A DNA stretch of 64,000 bases from Engraulis encrasicolus. Lineage: Eukaryota > Chordata > Actinopteri > Clupeiformes > Engraulidae. How positions within the stretch are numbered: the stretch's first letter is position 1; the number at the start of each line of letters is the position of its first letter. Of the stretch, positions 53,985-64,000 are shown in pieces. Position numbers and translations under genes: made by a program. The notes below the pieces were generated by a model. The model saw only the letters and a program-made list of their open reading frames with translations, did no database searches and was not told the origin of the DNA. The stretch lies in the NCBI RefSeq assembly GCF_034702125.1, contig NC_085880.1, forward strand, positions 16,593,148-16,657,147, written 5' to 3'.

Positions 53985-55304
53985 TCTGGAAATGGCTTCC
54001 TAAATCCTTACAACTACCACATAATTAATATATGATTACGAAGTCCGTTTTTTTATCTCTTCATTATATATCTTTATGGCGACTCTGCGGATCGTCACCT
54101 TGTCAAGTTCAGAGGCTTTTATGAGGTCTTTAATAGGTGGAGAGAGTGGGGAGGGGATATTGGATGGCCTGATGAATGGGACACCTACACACACACACAC
54201 GCACACAACACACACACACACACACGCACACAACACGCACACACACACAAGAAGCATGCGGATGTATACTATGCACACTCATCTTGATTTAAGCATCTGT
54301 GCTAAGCTGCATTTCTCTCCTCCCTGTATGATTGGTATATATTGGCTTTGGCGTGGGGCAGATTGAATGCACTGACCCCCAACGAATGCAAACACTGTCG
54401 TTTCCCCTCTCCCACTCCTTCCTCGTTCCGAAGTGGGAGTCGTATTGCTGTGGTAGCACCGGCTCTGTGCTGTGTAAAGCAGCCAGTCTCGGTCTTCCTT
54501 CACGTCTGCTTTGTGCTTTGTGTGGGCACACAAGCTCTTTGTGTGTGTGTGTGCCTGTGTGTGCTTGTGTGTGCCTGTGACTGTGTGTTTGTGCACACAT
54601 GTGCGTGAGTGTGTGTGTTTGTGCACACATGTGCTTGTGTGTGTGTCTGTTTGTGCGCGTGTGTGTGTGTGTGTGTGTTTGTGCGCGCGTGTGTGTACAC
54701 GCGCACGCATATGTGCCTGTGTCTGTGTGTGTGTGTGTTTGCGCCCGTGTGTGTGTGGGTACGCCTATGTTTGCGCATACATATGTGCCCTGGTGTGTGC
54801 GTGGGGAGGGGAGGGTCTTAAATCTATTGATTCCTCTTGTTGGTATTGTTACTTTGTTTTGATAAAGGCGCCATGCTGCGCCGCTCCCTCCATTTGTACC
54901 TTCCCAGCGTGGCGGCATGATCAGCACTTTGCCTGCCGCTAATCCAGTGTAAAGTGAGCATTTATTACCGTGAGCCCTGGAAGGAAATAAAACGCGCTGG
55001 CTCATCATTTAATCTTATCATCATAAAGCGTTTTGGCGTGATTTGCAGCACGCTGAAGCGTCGTGATCAGAGAGGAGATGTTAAGGCCAGGGAAGGAGGG
55101 GGCTGGGGGAGGGGTAAGGAAGGCACTGGGGGTGAGGTGGGTGAAGATGTGGGGCGTGGTTGGTGGGGATGGGAGGAAAGTTGGATTGTGGTTGTCGTTG
55201 TAGAGTGGTAGAGATGTGGGTGTGCTTGTGTTGGGGTTGGGGTTGGGGTTGGTGGGTACTGAGATGTGTGCGGGGTGTGGGGCTATCGGTGGGTGTTTGA
55301 GGGG
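53985..55304. repeat. Intronic, TG/CA repeats and a G-rich tract
   Basis: Interrupted CA at 54187-54250 and TG/CG at 54538-54800 (gtgtgcctgtgtgtgcttg). 55090-55310 is G-rich, with four TTGGGG units at about 55231-55252. No exon was found. Confidence 0.75.
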
Positions 55305-55312
55305 GTAGAGAG

Positions 55313-55723
55313 TAGAGATCCACCAGATCTGGTTCCGGATCCGGAAAAGGCAGGATAATAGGGTTTTTCACAGGATCTTAAGCAGTGGATACGGTATCCG
55401 GCAATTACCTAAAAATCAGGATCTGGGGCATCTCTAGTTTTTACCTAGCCTAGGCTTTTCAGTCAGTCTTTCACAACCCCAATCACTGCATGGAGTGAAA
55501 GCCCTTTGGAAGCGGCCGTTGCAGGCAGTTTGTCAGTAAGCCAATGAGTGTAAAAAAAAGTTTGAGCCAACGTAATAAAAAGGGCCCACGTGTGCGAGTA
55601 GACTACCGTATGTGTTTCAACCCTTACGTAGGATCCGGTATCCGGTTCCGGATCCGGCAGGATCTTAAGCAGTGGATCCGGTATCCGGCAGGATCCTAAA
55701 AATCAGGATCCGGTGCATCTCTA
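55313..55723. mobile_element. hAT MITE, 411 bp, perfect 8-bp target duplication
   Basis: Starts TAGAGATCCACCAGATC and ends GATCCGGTGCATCTCTA. The octamer gtagagag lies at 55305-55312 and 55724-55731. Repeated 'ggatccgg' and 'aaaatcagg' motifs occur near both ends. An internal gggcatctctag near 55429 may mark an internal rearrangement. Confidence 0.88.
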
Positions 55724-55731
55724 GTAGAGAG

Positions 55732-56761
55732 ACATAGGTGGGTGGGGTGGGGGGCAGAGAGACGTAGGTGTGTGTCTATATGTGTGGGGTGGGTGGGGGC
55801 AGAGAGACTTAGGTTTGTGTGTGTGTGTGTGTGTGTGTTGGGGCACGGGGGGTTGGGGTGCTGGTGGGGGTGCAGCAGCCACATTATCCATAATCCAGTC
55901 ACAGCTGTCTGGAGTTGGGCGACACCTCTACAGCAGGCTCGTGCTAATAGCTCTATATTTCATGGCGGAAAACACCCTGCCACATACAGCATGATGTACG
56001 ACAACATCTCTCTTTCCATACCCCCTCCTCTCCTCTCCTCTCCTCCTTCTCTCCTCTCCTCCTCCACATCCTGCAACATGTCCACCTACTCTACTCCTCT
56101 CCTCTCCTTCCCTCCTCCTCTCTTCTCTTCTCCTCTCCTCCTCCTCTCCTCTCTTCTTCTCTTCCTCCACATCCTGCAACCTGCCCCTCTCCTCCTCCTC
56201 CTCATCTCCTTTCCTTTTCTCTTCCTCTCTTCCTCTTCTCTTCCTCCCTTCCTCTTCTCCTCCTCCACTCCTCTCATTTCCTTCCCTCCTGTCCTCTCCT
56301 CCTACACACCCTGCAACATGCCCTCCTCCTGTCCTCTCCTCCTCTCCTCTCCTCCCCTCCCCTCTCCTCCTCCTCCCCTCTCCTCTCCTCTCCTCCTCCT
56401 CTCCTCTCCTCCCCTCCCCTCTCCTCCTCCTCCCCTCTCCTCTCCTCTCCTCCTCTCCTCCTCCACACCCTGCAACATGCCCTGGGCCAAGCCCATGCCT
56501 GCCAGCATCCCTTCCCCAAACTCGCTCTTTCTCCCAGTCTCTGCTTTCCTCTCTTCGTTAATGTTTTCTCCCTTCTCTCTTCTCCTCCTCTCTCTTTTCC
56601 TCTGTGTCTCTCTCTGTCCCTTCCTTTCTCTCTGCTAATCTGCAATGCTCCGTCTCTCCAGTCAAATAATTACCAAGTTTCCCTATTTCCCTCTGTCTCG
56701 TCACTGCTTGTCTTTCTGTCTCAAATCTTTCTCGACTTTGCTGTCCAACTCCTACTAGTTA

Positions 56762-56829
<68 letters not shown>

Positions 56830-56913
56830 CCTCAGACTCGTTCGTTCCTCAAGCATTGTTGTTTCCTCATCTCACCTCTCTCTATGCGTCTCCCTTTTCT
56901 CTTCTCTCCTCAG
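55732..56913. repeat. G-rich then CT-rich tract leading to the exon D acceptor
   Basis: 55735-55870 is G-rich. 56010-56640 is mostly CTCCT repeats, including a duplicated segment of about 60 bp (about 56331-56390 and 56391-56450). 56765-56824 is a pure CT microsatellite. The tract ends at the acceptor ctcctcAG (56912-56913). The 298-codon frame across it is an artefact. Confidence 0.9.
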
Positions 56914-57040
56914 TTTGACAAGCAGTACTCCTACAACGTGCGCCACATGTTTGGTAAGGAAGGCAAGCGCACCGACTACACCCCCTACAGTTGCATGAAG
57001 GTGATTCTGTCCAACGCGCCCAGCCAAGGCGACTTCCACG
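56914..57040 (+). CDS. prim2: prim2 exon D (internal), iron-sulfur domain
   Basis: Encodes 42 codons plus one base: [20 protein letters not shown], then [20 protein letters not shown] and FH. It matches human PRIM2 residues 341-382 with the first base of Gly383. The Cys at exon residue 27 equals C367, the second [4Fe-4S] ligand, exactly 80 residues after C287 when exons C and D are joined. Y345 and Y347 are both present. The [10 protein letters not shown] segment is highly conserved in PRIM2. The acceptor is ctcctcAG|TT and the donor cacG|GTGAGT, phase 1. Confidence 0.98.
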
Positions 57041-57155
57041 GTGAGTTATCCCTCCTGCTGATGGATATTGCCTCAGACAGACACAGTAAGCCTCGCACTC
57101 CTTTATGTGCTTGGAGTAGAATTTGTCGTTAGAGCCTGCAGAGGTATTTCTTGCG

Positions 57156-57188
<33 letters not shown>

Positions 57189-57273
57189 CTATTCCCATTT
57201 CCTTTTTGGGGAGGTTATACTTTATATTAATTGTGTATTTGGGGCGGTGTACTCAAACCTCATACCTTGTAAC

Positions 57274-57461
57274 CAGTGTTGTACCTGAACTAGTTTAATG
57301 AACTATAGTTCAAGAACTAGTTCATAATTTGGGCGAACTTGAACTATTACCTATCGAACTCACTATGATCAATTATCAACTATGAACAAACTAGTTCATT
57401 TTGGAATATGTTGACTGAACTTTGAACTAGTTCCTGTAGAAAATGAACTTTGCCAACATTG
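57274..57461. mobile_element. hAT MITE, 188 bp
   Basis: Ends CAGTGTTGTACC and GCCAACATTG. Flanks cttgtaac (57266-57273) and tttataac (57462-57469) agree at 6 of 8. The interior is packed with 'gaactagttc' motifs in both orientations. Confidence 0.75.
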
Positions 57462-57532
57462 TTTATAACATACCAAGAAGACAGCCAGGCCCCATATTAT
57501 TCCCCAATCATTACTACTATGCTCTGGGGGGA

Positions 57533-57752
57533 GAATGGGAGTGAATGCGGAGAATAGGAGTGAATTGAGAGGATGGGAGTGATTGGGGAGAATGGGTGTG
57601 AATTGAGAGAATGGGTGTGAATTGAGAGAATAGGAGTGAATTGAGAGGATGGGAGTGATTGGGGAGAATGGGTGTGAATTGAGAGAACGGGAGTGAATGG
57701 GGAGAATGGGAGTGAATTGAGAGAATGGGAGTGATTGGGGAGAATGGGAGTG
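57533..57752. repeat. Minisatellite, units of about 18-20 bp
   Basis: About 11 imperfect units of the form gagaatgggagtgaattga, with alternating forms (gtgattgggga, gtgtgaattgag), giving a higher-order pattern. Confidence 0.92.
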
Positions 57753-57895
57753 ATTCTGTTTTATGCTCTGCATCAGCTTCCTCAACCTGCCGGTGTGTAA
57801 TGCTGGATTAATGGGAGCAGGCCTTGATCTCAAGTGTTTATTAGGCCTCATTCTGCTGAAAGCTCCATTAAGCCTCTCATGTTGTAACCATCCCC

Positions 57896-57937
57896 ATGCC
57901 TCTCTCTTTCTCGCTCTCTTTCTCGCTCTCTTTCTCG

Positions 57938-57989
<52 letters not shown>

Positions 57990-58311
57990 ATCTCTCTCTC
58001 TATCTCTCTCTCTCGCTCTCTCTGTCTGTCTGTCTCCCGCTCTCCCTTTCTCCCTCTCTCTCTCTCCCTCTCCTTATATCTTCTCCACCTTCTATATTCT
58101 AATTCTCCTCTCTCTATCTTGTTGTTGTGATGTTGACTTATTTTCTCTCTTTCTTGCTTGTTTTTCTTGTTGCTCTTGCTGTTGCTTTTGTATCATTTTG
58201 CTTTTTCTACCTTTTCCCCCATCCCTTGTTTTTAAACTGTCTTCTTTTGCTCTCCCTGTCCTCTTCCCTAATGCTCCCCCTCTCTTGGTTCACCTCTGTC
58301 CATTGCACCGA

Positions 58312-58380
<69 letters not shown>

Positions 58381-58456
58381 GTCTATCTCTATCTCTGCAT
58401 CCACCCCCCTCTCTCTTTCCCTCTTCTCTTCTTTCACTTGCTCCCCCTCTCTTCTT

Positions 58457-58532
<76 letters not shown>

Positions 58533-58779
58533 CTCCATCCATCCATCCATCTCTCCCTCCATCCCTCCCTCTGTCTATCCCTCCATCTCTCCCTCCCTCT
58601 GTCTATCCCTGTCTATCTCTCTATCCATCCATCTCTCCCTCTGTCTATCCCTCCCTCTGTCTATCCCTTCATCTCCCTTCCCCTCTCCCCCTGTCTTCTT
58701 TGCTCTCTCTCTATCCCTCCCTCTCTCTCTATCCCTCCATCTCTCCCTCCCTCTGTCTCTCATTACTCCCTCTCTACAG
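57896..58779 (+). repeat. CT-rich compound microsatellite abutting the exon E acceptor
   Basis: CT, CTTT, TCTA, CCAT and CCCT repeats, including pure CT at 58316-58375 and 58462-58515 and TATC at 58515-58535. It ends tctctacAG at the acceptor. The 350-codon frame through it is a low-complexity artefact. Confidence 0.93.
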
Positions 58780-58862
58780 GGTGTCCATTCCGCCACAGTG
58801 ACCCGGAGCTCCTGAAGCAGAAGCTGCAGTCCTATAAGCTGTCCCCCAGCGGCATCTCTCAG
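58780..58862 (+). CDS. prim2: prim2 exon E (internal), iron-sulfur domain
   Basis: Two bases complete Gly383, then 27 codons: [20 protein letters not shown] and SPSGISQ. It matches human residues 384-410. The first Cys equals C384, the third [4Fe-4S] ligand, 17 residues after C367 as in human. The acceptor is ctacAG|GG and the donor tctcAG|GTGGGT, phase 0. The next exon should begin with an ILDLVKG-like sequence and carry the fourth ligand (C424). I did not find it in the remaining 5.1 kb, so it probably lies beyond the window. Confidence 0.98.
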
Positions 58863-58877
58863 GTGGGTCCAGATCCG

Positions 58878-59166
58878 GCCCGGGTGCGGCACAGATGCGG
58901 CCTGCGGGAACCACAGGGGCAGCTCACATCGTCACATTGCCCTCAATGCACAACGTAGCACAACATCCCATAATAATATTACACATGATGCAGGCCTGGC
59001 ACCTCCACGGTGTGTTCATTTACTCCCCAGGTCCGGGTGCAGCCCGCAGGAACCACAGGGCCAGCTCTGTCCTGTTGCCCTATGCACAATGTAGCACAAC
59101 ATCCCATAATAGTAATAGACATGATGCAGGCCTTCCACCTCCACGGTGTGTTCATTTACTCCTCAG
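58878..59166. repeat. Tandem duplication, two copies of about 137-152 bp
   Basis: Copy 1 (58878-59029) and copy 2 (59030-59166) share ccgggtgc, ggaaccacagg, tagcacaacatcccataata, catgatgcaggcc and ccacggtgtgttcatttact. They differ by about 13 bases near the start and scattered substitutions. The duplication starts 15 bases after the exon E donor. Confidence 0.92.
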
Positions 59167-59315
59167 CGGGATGGAGGCTATTTAACAGGCAGCTTTACTT
59201 GTCAAAGCCCACAGCAAGACAACAGAGGCCTGCTTGCCTGCCGTCACACTGGTTTCTGTCAGAATTTATCCAAAGCCGGAAAGGGGAAGGGCGGAGGGGA
59301 TGGGGAAGTGTATTA

Positions 59316-59466
59316 TGCCTCTTTTCCACTGCCAGTTTTCTGCTAGGCCTATGGCTTGACAAAGCGTGACTGCTGCCACTTTTTGCATTTCGAATAGGCA
59401 CGACACAGCTCAATCGTAATGCAAAAAAGTGGCGGCCGAGTCACGATGGAGAGTGGAAAAGAGGCA
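59316..59466. mobile_element. MITE, 151 bp, TTA-flanked
   Basis: Ends TGCCTCTTTTCCACT and AGTGGAAAAGAGGCA, perfect over 15 bases, flanked by TTA at 59313-59315 and 59467-59469. A 3-bp T-A target suggests a PIF/Harbinger-type MITE, but the superfamily is inferred only from the target. Confidence 0.8.
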
Positions 59467-60987
59467 TTAGTGTGACTTTTGTTTTGACGCACATGGTGAT
59501 TCTTTAAAAGACTCCCGTGTGTTTAACATGGAATTAAGGGGAGGTTTATCTTAAGCTTCAAGCAAAGGGCCGAATAATTAATTCCTCAAAAAAATGCTTA
59601 GTGCAACCAGCAGGACCTGTGTACTGAGATTTAACTACACAGCCAGACCAAGGTCTTTGGCACCCAGTTTTGGAATATGAAAAAGAGTTGAGTATATCAT
59701 TAGAGACCACGTAAAGACCTGACATTTCCAAACACATCATTTCCCATTTACCTCCAATCACCTCATAAACTCCCCTTTCCAGCACTTTTGGAGTGCTTTT
59801 CTCAACACATTTACAGGCAATTCAACGACGCAGGTAATGAAATTAAGCCAGTTAAGGACTCCAAAATTAATGTTCTAATTCAGTTGTGAACCCTTTAGAC
59901 TCAAATATAATGTAATTAATGGCATGGTTTTAATTAGGCCATAAAGGTTGAGTGTGGGGAGACTGTTAAGGACAGCCCATACTGGGGCACCTAATAGGCA
60001 CAGCATAATCAGAAGTATAACACTCTGCCGAGGGTGGCCATTTAAAGTGTCTGTTAAACAACTAGTCATAATGAAGGCATGATTGCAACTGATGGGAAGG
60101 TCAAAACCGAAAGGCTTTTTTTCCCTCTCTTGCAGACTCAGCATTAGGACTTGTCAGAATTTGAAATTAAAATGCTTGCCGTAGCATGCTGCGCCTTGCT
60201 CGATTCTTCCTCCCAGTCAGTTGTCACGGTCAGGTTATTTATGAATATCCGCTAAATGTCAGTTTTGTCAATAGGTAGACGAGGAACTGTTGTGTTGAGT
60301 CAAACGTGTGCTGTTGAATGACTTAACCCAAAGCTGCGGACGGGGGTTCATCCATCACAGATGTCGGTCAAATGATCCACATAGAAATCTAATTTTCCTG
60401 CCTCCTGTGTTATATTATATTGGGTCCTCATGTATGCAATGTGTCTGTTGCCACACGTAATACGATATGTTTGAGATGTCAATATACAGCAGAACTTAAA
60501 ACATTGTGAAGATGGTTGTTCAGTTACACCCCTAAGCTTTAAAACTGATGGTAATATTTCACTCTGTTTTATCCCTGGAAATTCTTTAGTTAGCATTCGC
60601 ATCTTATTTATTTGAAAAAAAAAAAAAAAACCTGCACACTGACCACTGACCTGGTTTTACACAGATTAAAAATGTTTTAAAAGAAAATTGGGAAATCGTT
60701 GAATAAAAGTTTTTAATCTGTGTATAATCTATACTCAACACAAACCATAACAAACATTTCTGCAATTCAAAACATTCAAAAACGTAATTAGTAATCTAAA
60801 AAAAAAAAAGATGAATAAAATTGGAATGTGTTTTTAGTAGCGCCAAAGTTTTTTCTTACAAGGCATGAGACCTCGCAAGAATAGTGTTCAGTTCAGTAAT
60901 TGGTGAGCAGTTATGACAATTGGAGTATCTAGGATGAATAAAGATCATCAGATCTCAGGTGTGGGTGTAAAACTATCTACCACTTAA

Positions 60988-62206
60988 AGGAGAATTCCGG
61001 CCAGTTTGGATTAATATCCCATCTTGGGTGGACCGAGGGAAAGGGATGAAAGGCAAAACCGCGAGAAATTTTCATGCCTGCTGCGCAAAGTTGTTCAATT
61101 GCGCTGTTTTCGGTTAAAACCTGGCCCTTCGGGCACGTATTTGACCTGTTTTAAAGCTCCTAGCGTGCATTAAAACCCTTTTGAACGCTTTGGCCGTGGT
61201 GTGTGGGTCCATACAAGTCGATCTAGTGGTTCACATTTCCATTAGGTAGCATAGGTACGATACAACAGGAGTTTTCGAAAGTGGCGCACCTACCTCTTTC
61301 AGCTTCCGCCTTCCAACTACGTCCGCAAAATGGTTCGCCAAAGTGATACTTCATAGTAATCCATTTTATTTTTGTCCACCAAAGACGAGCCACAAGAAAC
61401 ATATTCACATGTGTTCATGTCCTGAGTTGTTATTGTCGCGCAGATTCACTTCTCTGTCACTGAACGCAGTGTAGTGACGTCACGGTGTCACATGACTCCT
61501 GGAAGGAATAATTCTTTATCTTAATCTTAATATCTTAATATTCTGGTTCGAAAAAGATAACCATGGCCACCAAACTCTTCAATTGAACTACCCCAACGGA
61601 GGATCCATCTCAAAATATCAAACAGTATATTACGACAGCGCCTCTCTTTCTCGCTTATGTATAATAACTGGAAGAGCGAATGGCGTTCCTTCCAGGAGTC
61701 ATGTGACACCATGACGTCACTACACTGCGTTCAGTGACAGAGAAGTGAATCTGCGCGACAATAACAACTCAGGACATGAACACATGTGAATATGTTTCTT
61801 GTGGCTCGTCTTTGGTGGACAAAAATAAAATGGATTACTATGAAGTATCACTTTGGCGAACCATTTTGCGGACGTAGTTGGAAGGCGGAAGCTGAAAGAG
61901 GTAGGTGCGCCACTTTCGAAAACTCCTGTTGTATCATACCTATACTACCTAATGGAAATGTGAACCACTAGATCGACTTGTATGGACCCACACACCACGG
62001 CCAAAGCGTTCAAAAGGGTTTTAATGCACGCTAGGAGCTTTAAAACAGGTCAAATACGTGCCCGAAGGGCCAGGTTTTAACCGAAAACAGCGCAATTGAA
62101 CAACTTTGCGCAGCAGGCATGAAAATTTCTCGCGGTTTTGCCTTTCATCCCTTTCCCTCGGTCCACCCAAGATGGGATATTAATCCAAACTGGCCGGAAT
62201 TCTCCT
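60988..62206. mobile_element. Palindromic TTAA-type element, 1,219 bp
   Basis: The left arm 60988-61508 and right arm 61687-62206 are near-identical reverse complements, separated by a spacer of about 178 bp. The ends are AGGAGAATTCCGGCCAG and its complement, with TTAA at 60984-60987 and 62207-62210. The TTAA target points to the Kolobok or piggyBac superfamilies. The non-CCC ends favour Kolobok. The same 61-codon frame appears in both arms because they mirror each other, and it is not a gene. Confidence 0.92.
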
Positions 62207-62405
62207 TTAAAGACAGTGCCTGCCACTTATGACAATTAGAGTATCTAAGATGTATGAAGATCATCCAATCTCAGATGTGACTTGACTTGACTTTACTTGA
62301 AAGCAATTTGTCTTACTATTCTGCACAGCAGAATGACATAAAAACATATAGGCCTACAGTAAATAATAAACTTTATTCACAGACTCAAGGTCCAGATACA
62401 ATACA

Positions 62406-62818
62406 CAGGGTTCCCACGGGTCATGGAATTTCTGGAATATCATGGAATTTCATAAAAGTTTTTCCAGTCATGGAAAGTCATGGAATTTTGCCATTTTGCA
62501 TGCACAGTCATGGATTATCATGGACTTTTCTTAACAGTTATGTAGAAGCAAAAACTTTTTTTGTTTCGTGTATAACATTGTTTCTTAGTGGTTATACTAC
62601 AACGCTTAGCCAGCGAAGGTTTGGTTTCACGCTGTAATGTGCAACATTCTAGGACGCAATGAGCACTCTTTAGTCTGCCGGTAGCTCGCCATCGGCTCTA
62701 AGGGTGAAGATAATCTTCAGTTTTCACACTTTTTAAAGCTTAGCGCTATTTCTTTTTTTGGCTTGGAAAGTCATGGAAAATCATGGAATTTTATATCTGA
62801 ATTAGAGTGGGAACCCTG
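62406..62818. mobile_element. MITE, 413 bp, with 'tcatggaa' repeats
   Basis: Ends CAGGGTTCCCAC and GTGGGAACCCTG, perfect over 12 bases. Flanks share atacaataca (62396-62405 and 62820-62829), a duplication of 8-10 bases with one base of slack on the right. hAT (8 bp) or Mutator-like (9-11 bp) are both possible. The interior has repeated 'gtcatggaa' motifs. Confidence 0.8.
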
Positions 62819-62918
62819 AATACAATACATTATAAAAGACATACGAAACATAAAAAAAAAGAAAAGAAAGAAAAACACATACATTACAAGCACAATAATG
62901 TGAGTGTCAAACACTTAT

Positions 62919-62951
62919 AAAACTATCTACCACTTAAAGACAGTACCTGCC
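62919..62951. other. Preserved empty target site of the TTAA palindrome
   Basis: aaactatctaccacTTAA followed directly by agacagtacctgcca joins the exact left flank (60970-60987) and right flank (62207-62225) of the 60988-62206 element without any insert. It lies in a second copy of the surrounding sequence. Confidence 0.88.
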
Positions 62952-63174
62952 AAACGGGAAACGTTTCTCCACTTGAGTGCCAGACACGCTCTAAAAAGCC
63001 TCTGTATGTCTGTGTCCTAAATACATATCCTTTGCAAAGGTGGCTTTGCTCTCTTGCTGGAGGTCAGAACCAGTGAGACTGTGTGCACAGTTTGGGCACT
63101 CCGCCATGGGCATCTCAGCCCCATTTTCTAGTGGGGGGGGATTACTGTACCCCTTCCGAGCCCTGAGTTTGCTC

Positions 63175-63176
<2 letters not shown>

Positions 63177-63235
<59 letters not shown>

Positions 63236-63260
63236 ACAGACACACACATACACACACACA
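63177..63260. repeat. (CA)n microsatellite
   Basis: Pure CA to about 63230, then aacagacagacacacac. Confidence 0.96.
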
Positions 63261-63751
63261 GGCACTCTCTCGCAGGGGGAGGGGGAGCCAACGCGTCCCT
63301 TCACGACCCGTGTCGCTGTCCAGCGTGCTGAAGCCAGATGGAACTAATACAGTGTGACGGCCAGCCTAAAGGACGAGCTGCATCGCTCTCGCCAAATCAA
63401 CTGTTTTTTTATTTTTGTCTCCTCTTTTTCTAATTCATTTTCACGGTTTCTATATTTTGCGTCAGCTCTGCTAGCGGTCGCAGTGCTGCTGCTGTAGGCT
63501 GAAAGCAGGAGTAAGTTAGTCCCTGTTTCCAGGAACGTAGTCCCCGTCTGCTGGCTTTTAGACGTGTTAGACACCCTGCAACGGCTAGGCCACTGCTAGG
63601 CAGAGAGAGGGCGGTTCAGGTTCCCTGGAGCGACGGCTGTGTAGCTTACCCCCCACCGAGTGGCGAGTCTGCGGCATTCAATTAAAGCAGCACTCCGAAC
63701 GGTCGGGGTGAAGGACATAATTACCATGCTCCGCACACGGCAGACACACAC

Positions 63752-63754
<3 letters not shown>

Positions 63755-63810
<56 letters not shown>

Positions 63811-63815
63811 ACACC
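63755..63815. repeat. (CA)n microsatellite
   Basis: CA tract with one cataca interruption near 63804. Open frames on both strands are Thr-His or Cys-Val repeats. Confidence 0.96.
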
Positions 63816-64000
63816 AAACCTCCAAATACCTCCACCACCACCTCACTGCCCCCAGCCCCGTCCTGGCACCCTGCTTGTTACGGAGAGGTAGGCAGTTACA
63901 GTTAAAGGTGACATCACAGGGCCAGAGAAGGCTAAGATGTCAGGGATGAGAAAGGAGAGCAGAGGGGAGAGAGGGAAGGAGCCCTTTGCCCTGCTGTTGC

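Larger units (their letters stand above)
57041..58779 (+). other. prim2 intron D-E (1.7 kb)
   Basis: Phase-1 intron, GTGAGT to ACAG. It contains an ATT repeat (57156-57187), a short hAT MITE, a minisatellite and an 880-bp CT-rich tract leading to the acceptor. Confidence 0.93.
58863..64000 (+). other. prim2 intron after exon E (5'-most 5.1 kb)
   Basis: Begins GTGGGT. It holds a tandem duplication, MITEs, a palindromic element and CA microsatellites, listed separately. Unlisted parts (59470-60900 and 63257-63750) show nothing I recognise apart from a poly-A run at 60616-60631. Confidence 0.8.

Noticed and set aside
55231..55252. Interstitial telomere
   Set aside because: Units are TTGGGG, not the vertebrate TTAGGG, and only four are present.
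55742..56638. 298-codon open frame
   Set aside because: Low-complexity CTCCT translation with no domain. It lies in a prim2 intron.
57763..58815. 350-codon open frame, the longest in the window
   Set aside because: It is a CT microsatellite read as Ser-Leu repeats, ending in prim2 exon E in the wrong frame.
61223..61971. Identical 61-codon frames on opposite strands (61223-61408 and 61786-61971)
   Set aside because: Conservation is explained by the palindrome arms. There is no further evidence for a protein.
58863..64000. Next prim2 exon with the fourth cluster cysteine
   Set aside because: No ILDLVKG- or ACQKYFE-like coding sequence between an AG and a GT was found here.

Overview
The window is vertebrate nuclear DNA, almost certainly from a ray-finned (teleost) fish. 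It has GT-AG introns many kilobases long, dense CA/GT, CT/GA and CCTCT microsatellites, tRNA-derived SINEs with fish-type tails, many hAT elements with 8-bp target duplications, a Tc1/mariner element and a Penelope-like retroelement. No bacterial-style gene organisation, CRISPR array or operon is present. I cannot name the species from sequence alone.

The only cellular gene I recognise is prim2 (DNA primase large subunit, p58), on the + strand. Five consecutive internal exons are visible at 18600-18667, 20950-21022, 23131-23316, 56914-57040 and 58780-58862. All have AG acceptors and GT donors, and their phases join into one reading frame of 178 codons plus split codons. By the spacing of cluster cysteines they match human residues about 232-410. 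They supply three of the four [4Fe-4S] cysteines (C287, C367, C384 in human numbering). The fourth cysteine, the C-terminus and the first ~231 residues are not visible here, so both ends of the gene lie outside the window or in exons I could not find.

Everything else is intron or flank. Layout: 1-18599, sequence upstream of the first visible exon, with a nested palindromic element carrying two head-to-head copies of a broken Penelope-like element (1210-6597), a 3.6-kb hAT with a perfect target duplication (10742-14296), SINEs and a long CCTCT tract. 18600-23316, three prim2 exons. 23317-56913, a 33.6-kb intron packed with transposons, many nested, including a 2.6-kb long-TIR Tc1-like element and a hAT that begins 14 bases after the exon. 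56914-58862, two more exons, each preceded by long CT tracts. 58863-64000, the next intron, with a local tandem duplication and a 1.2-kb TTAA-flanked palindromic element whose empty target site survives in a nearby duplicate.

No coordinated gene system is encoded here apart from primase. The interest lies in transposon archaeology (nesting order, target duplications, an internal empty site), a hammerhead-ribozyme-like motif in the Penelope-like element, and the repeated association of prim2 acceptor sites with expanded polypyrimidine tracts.
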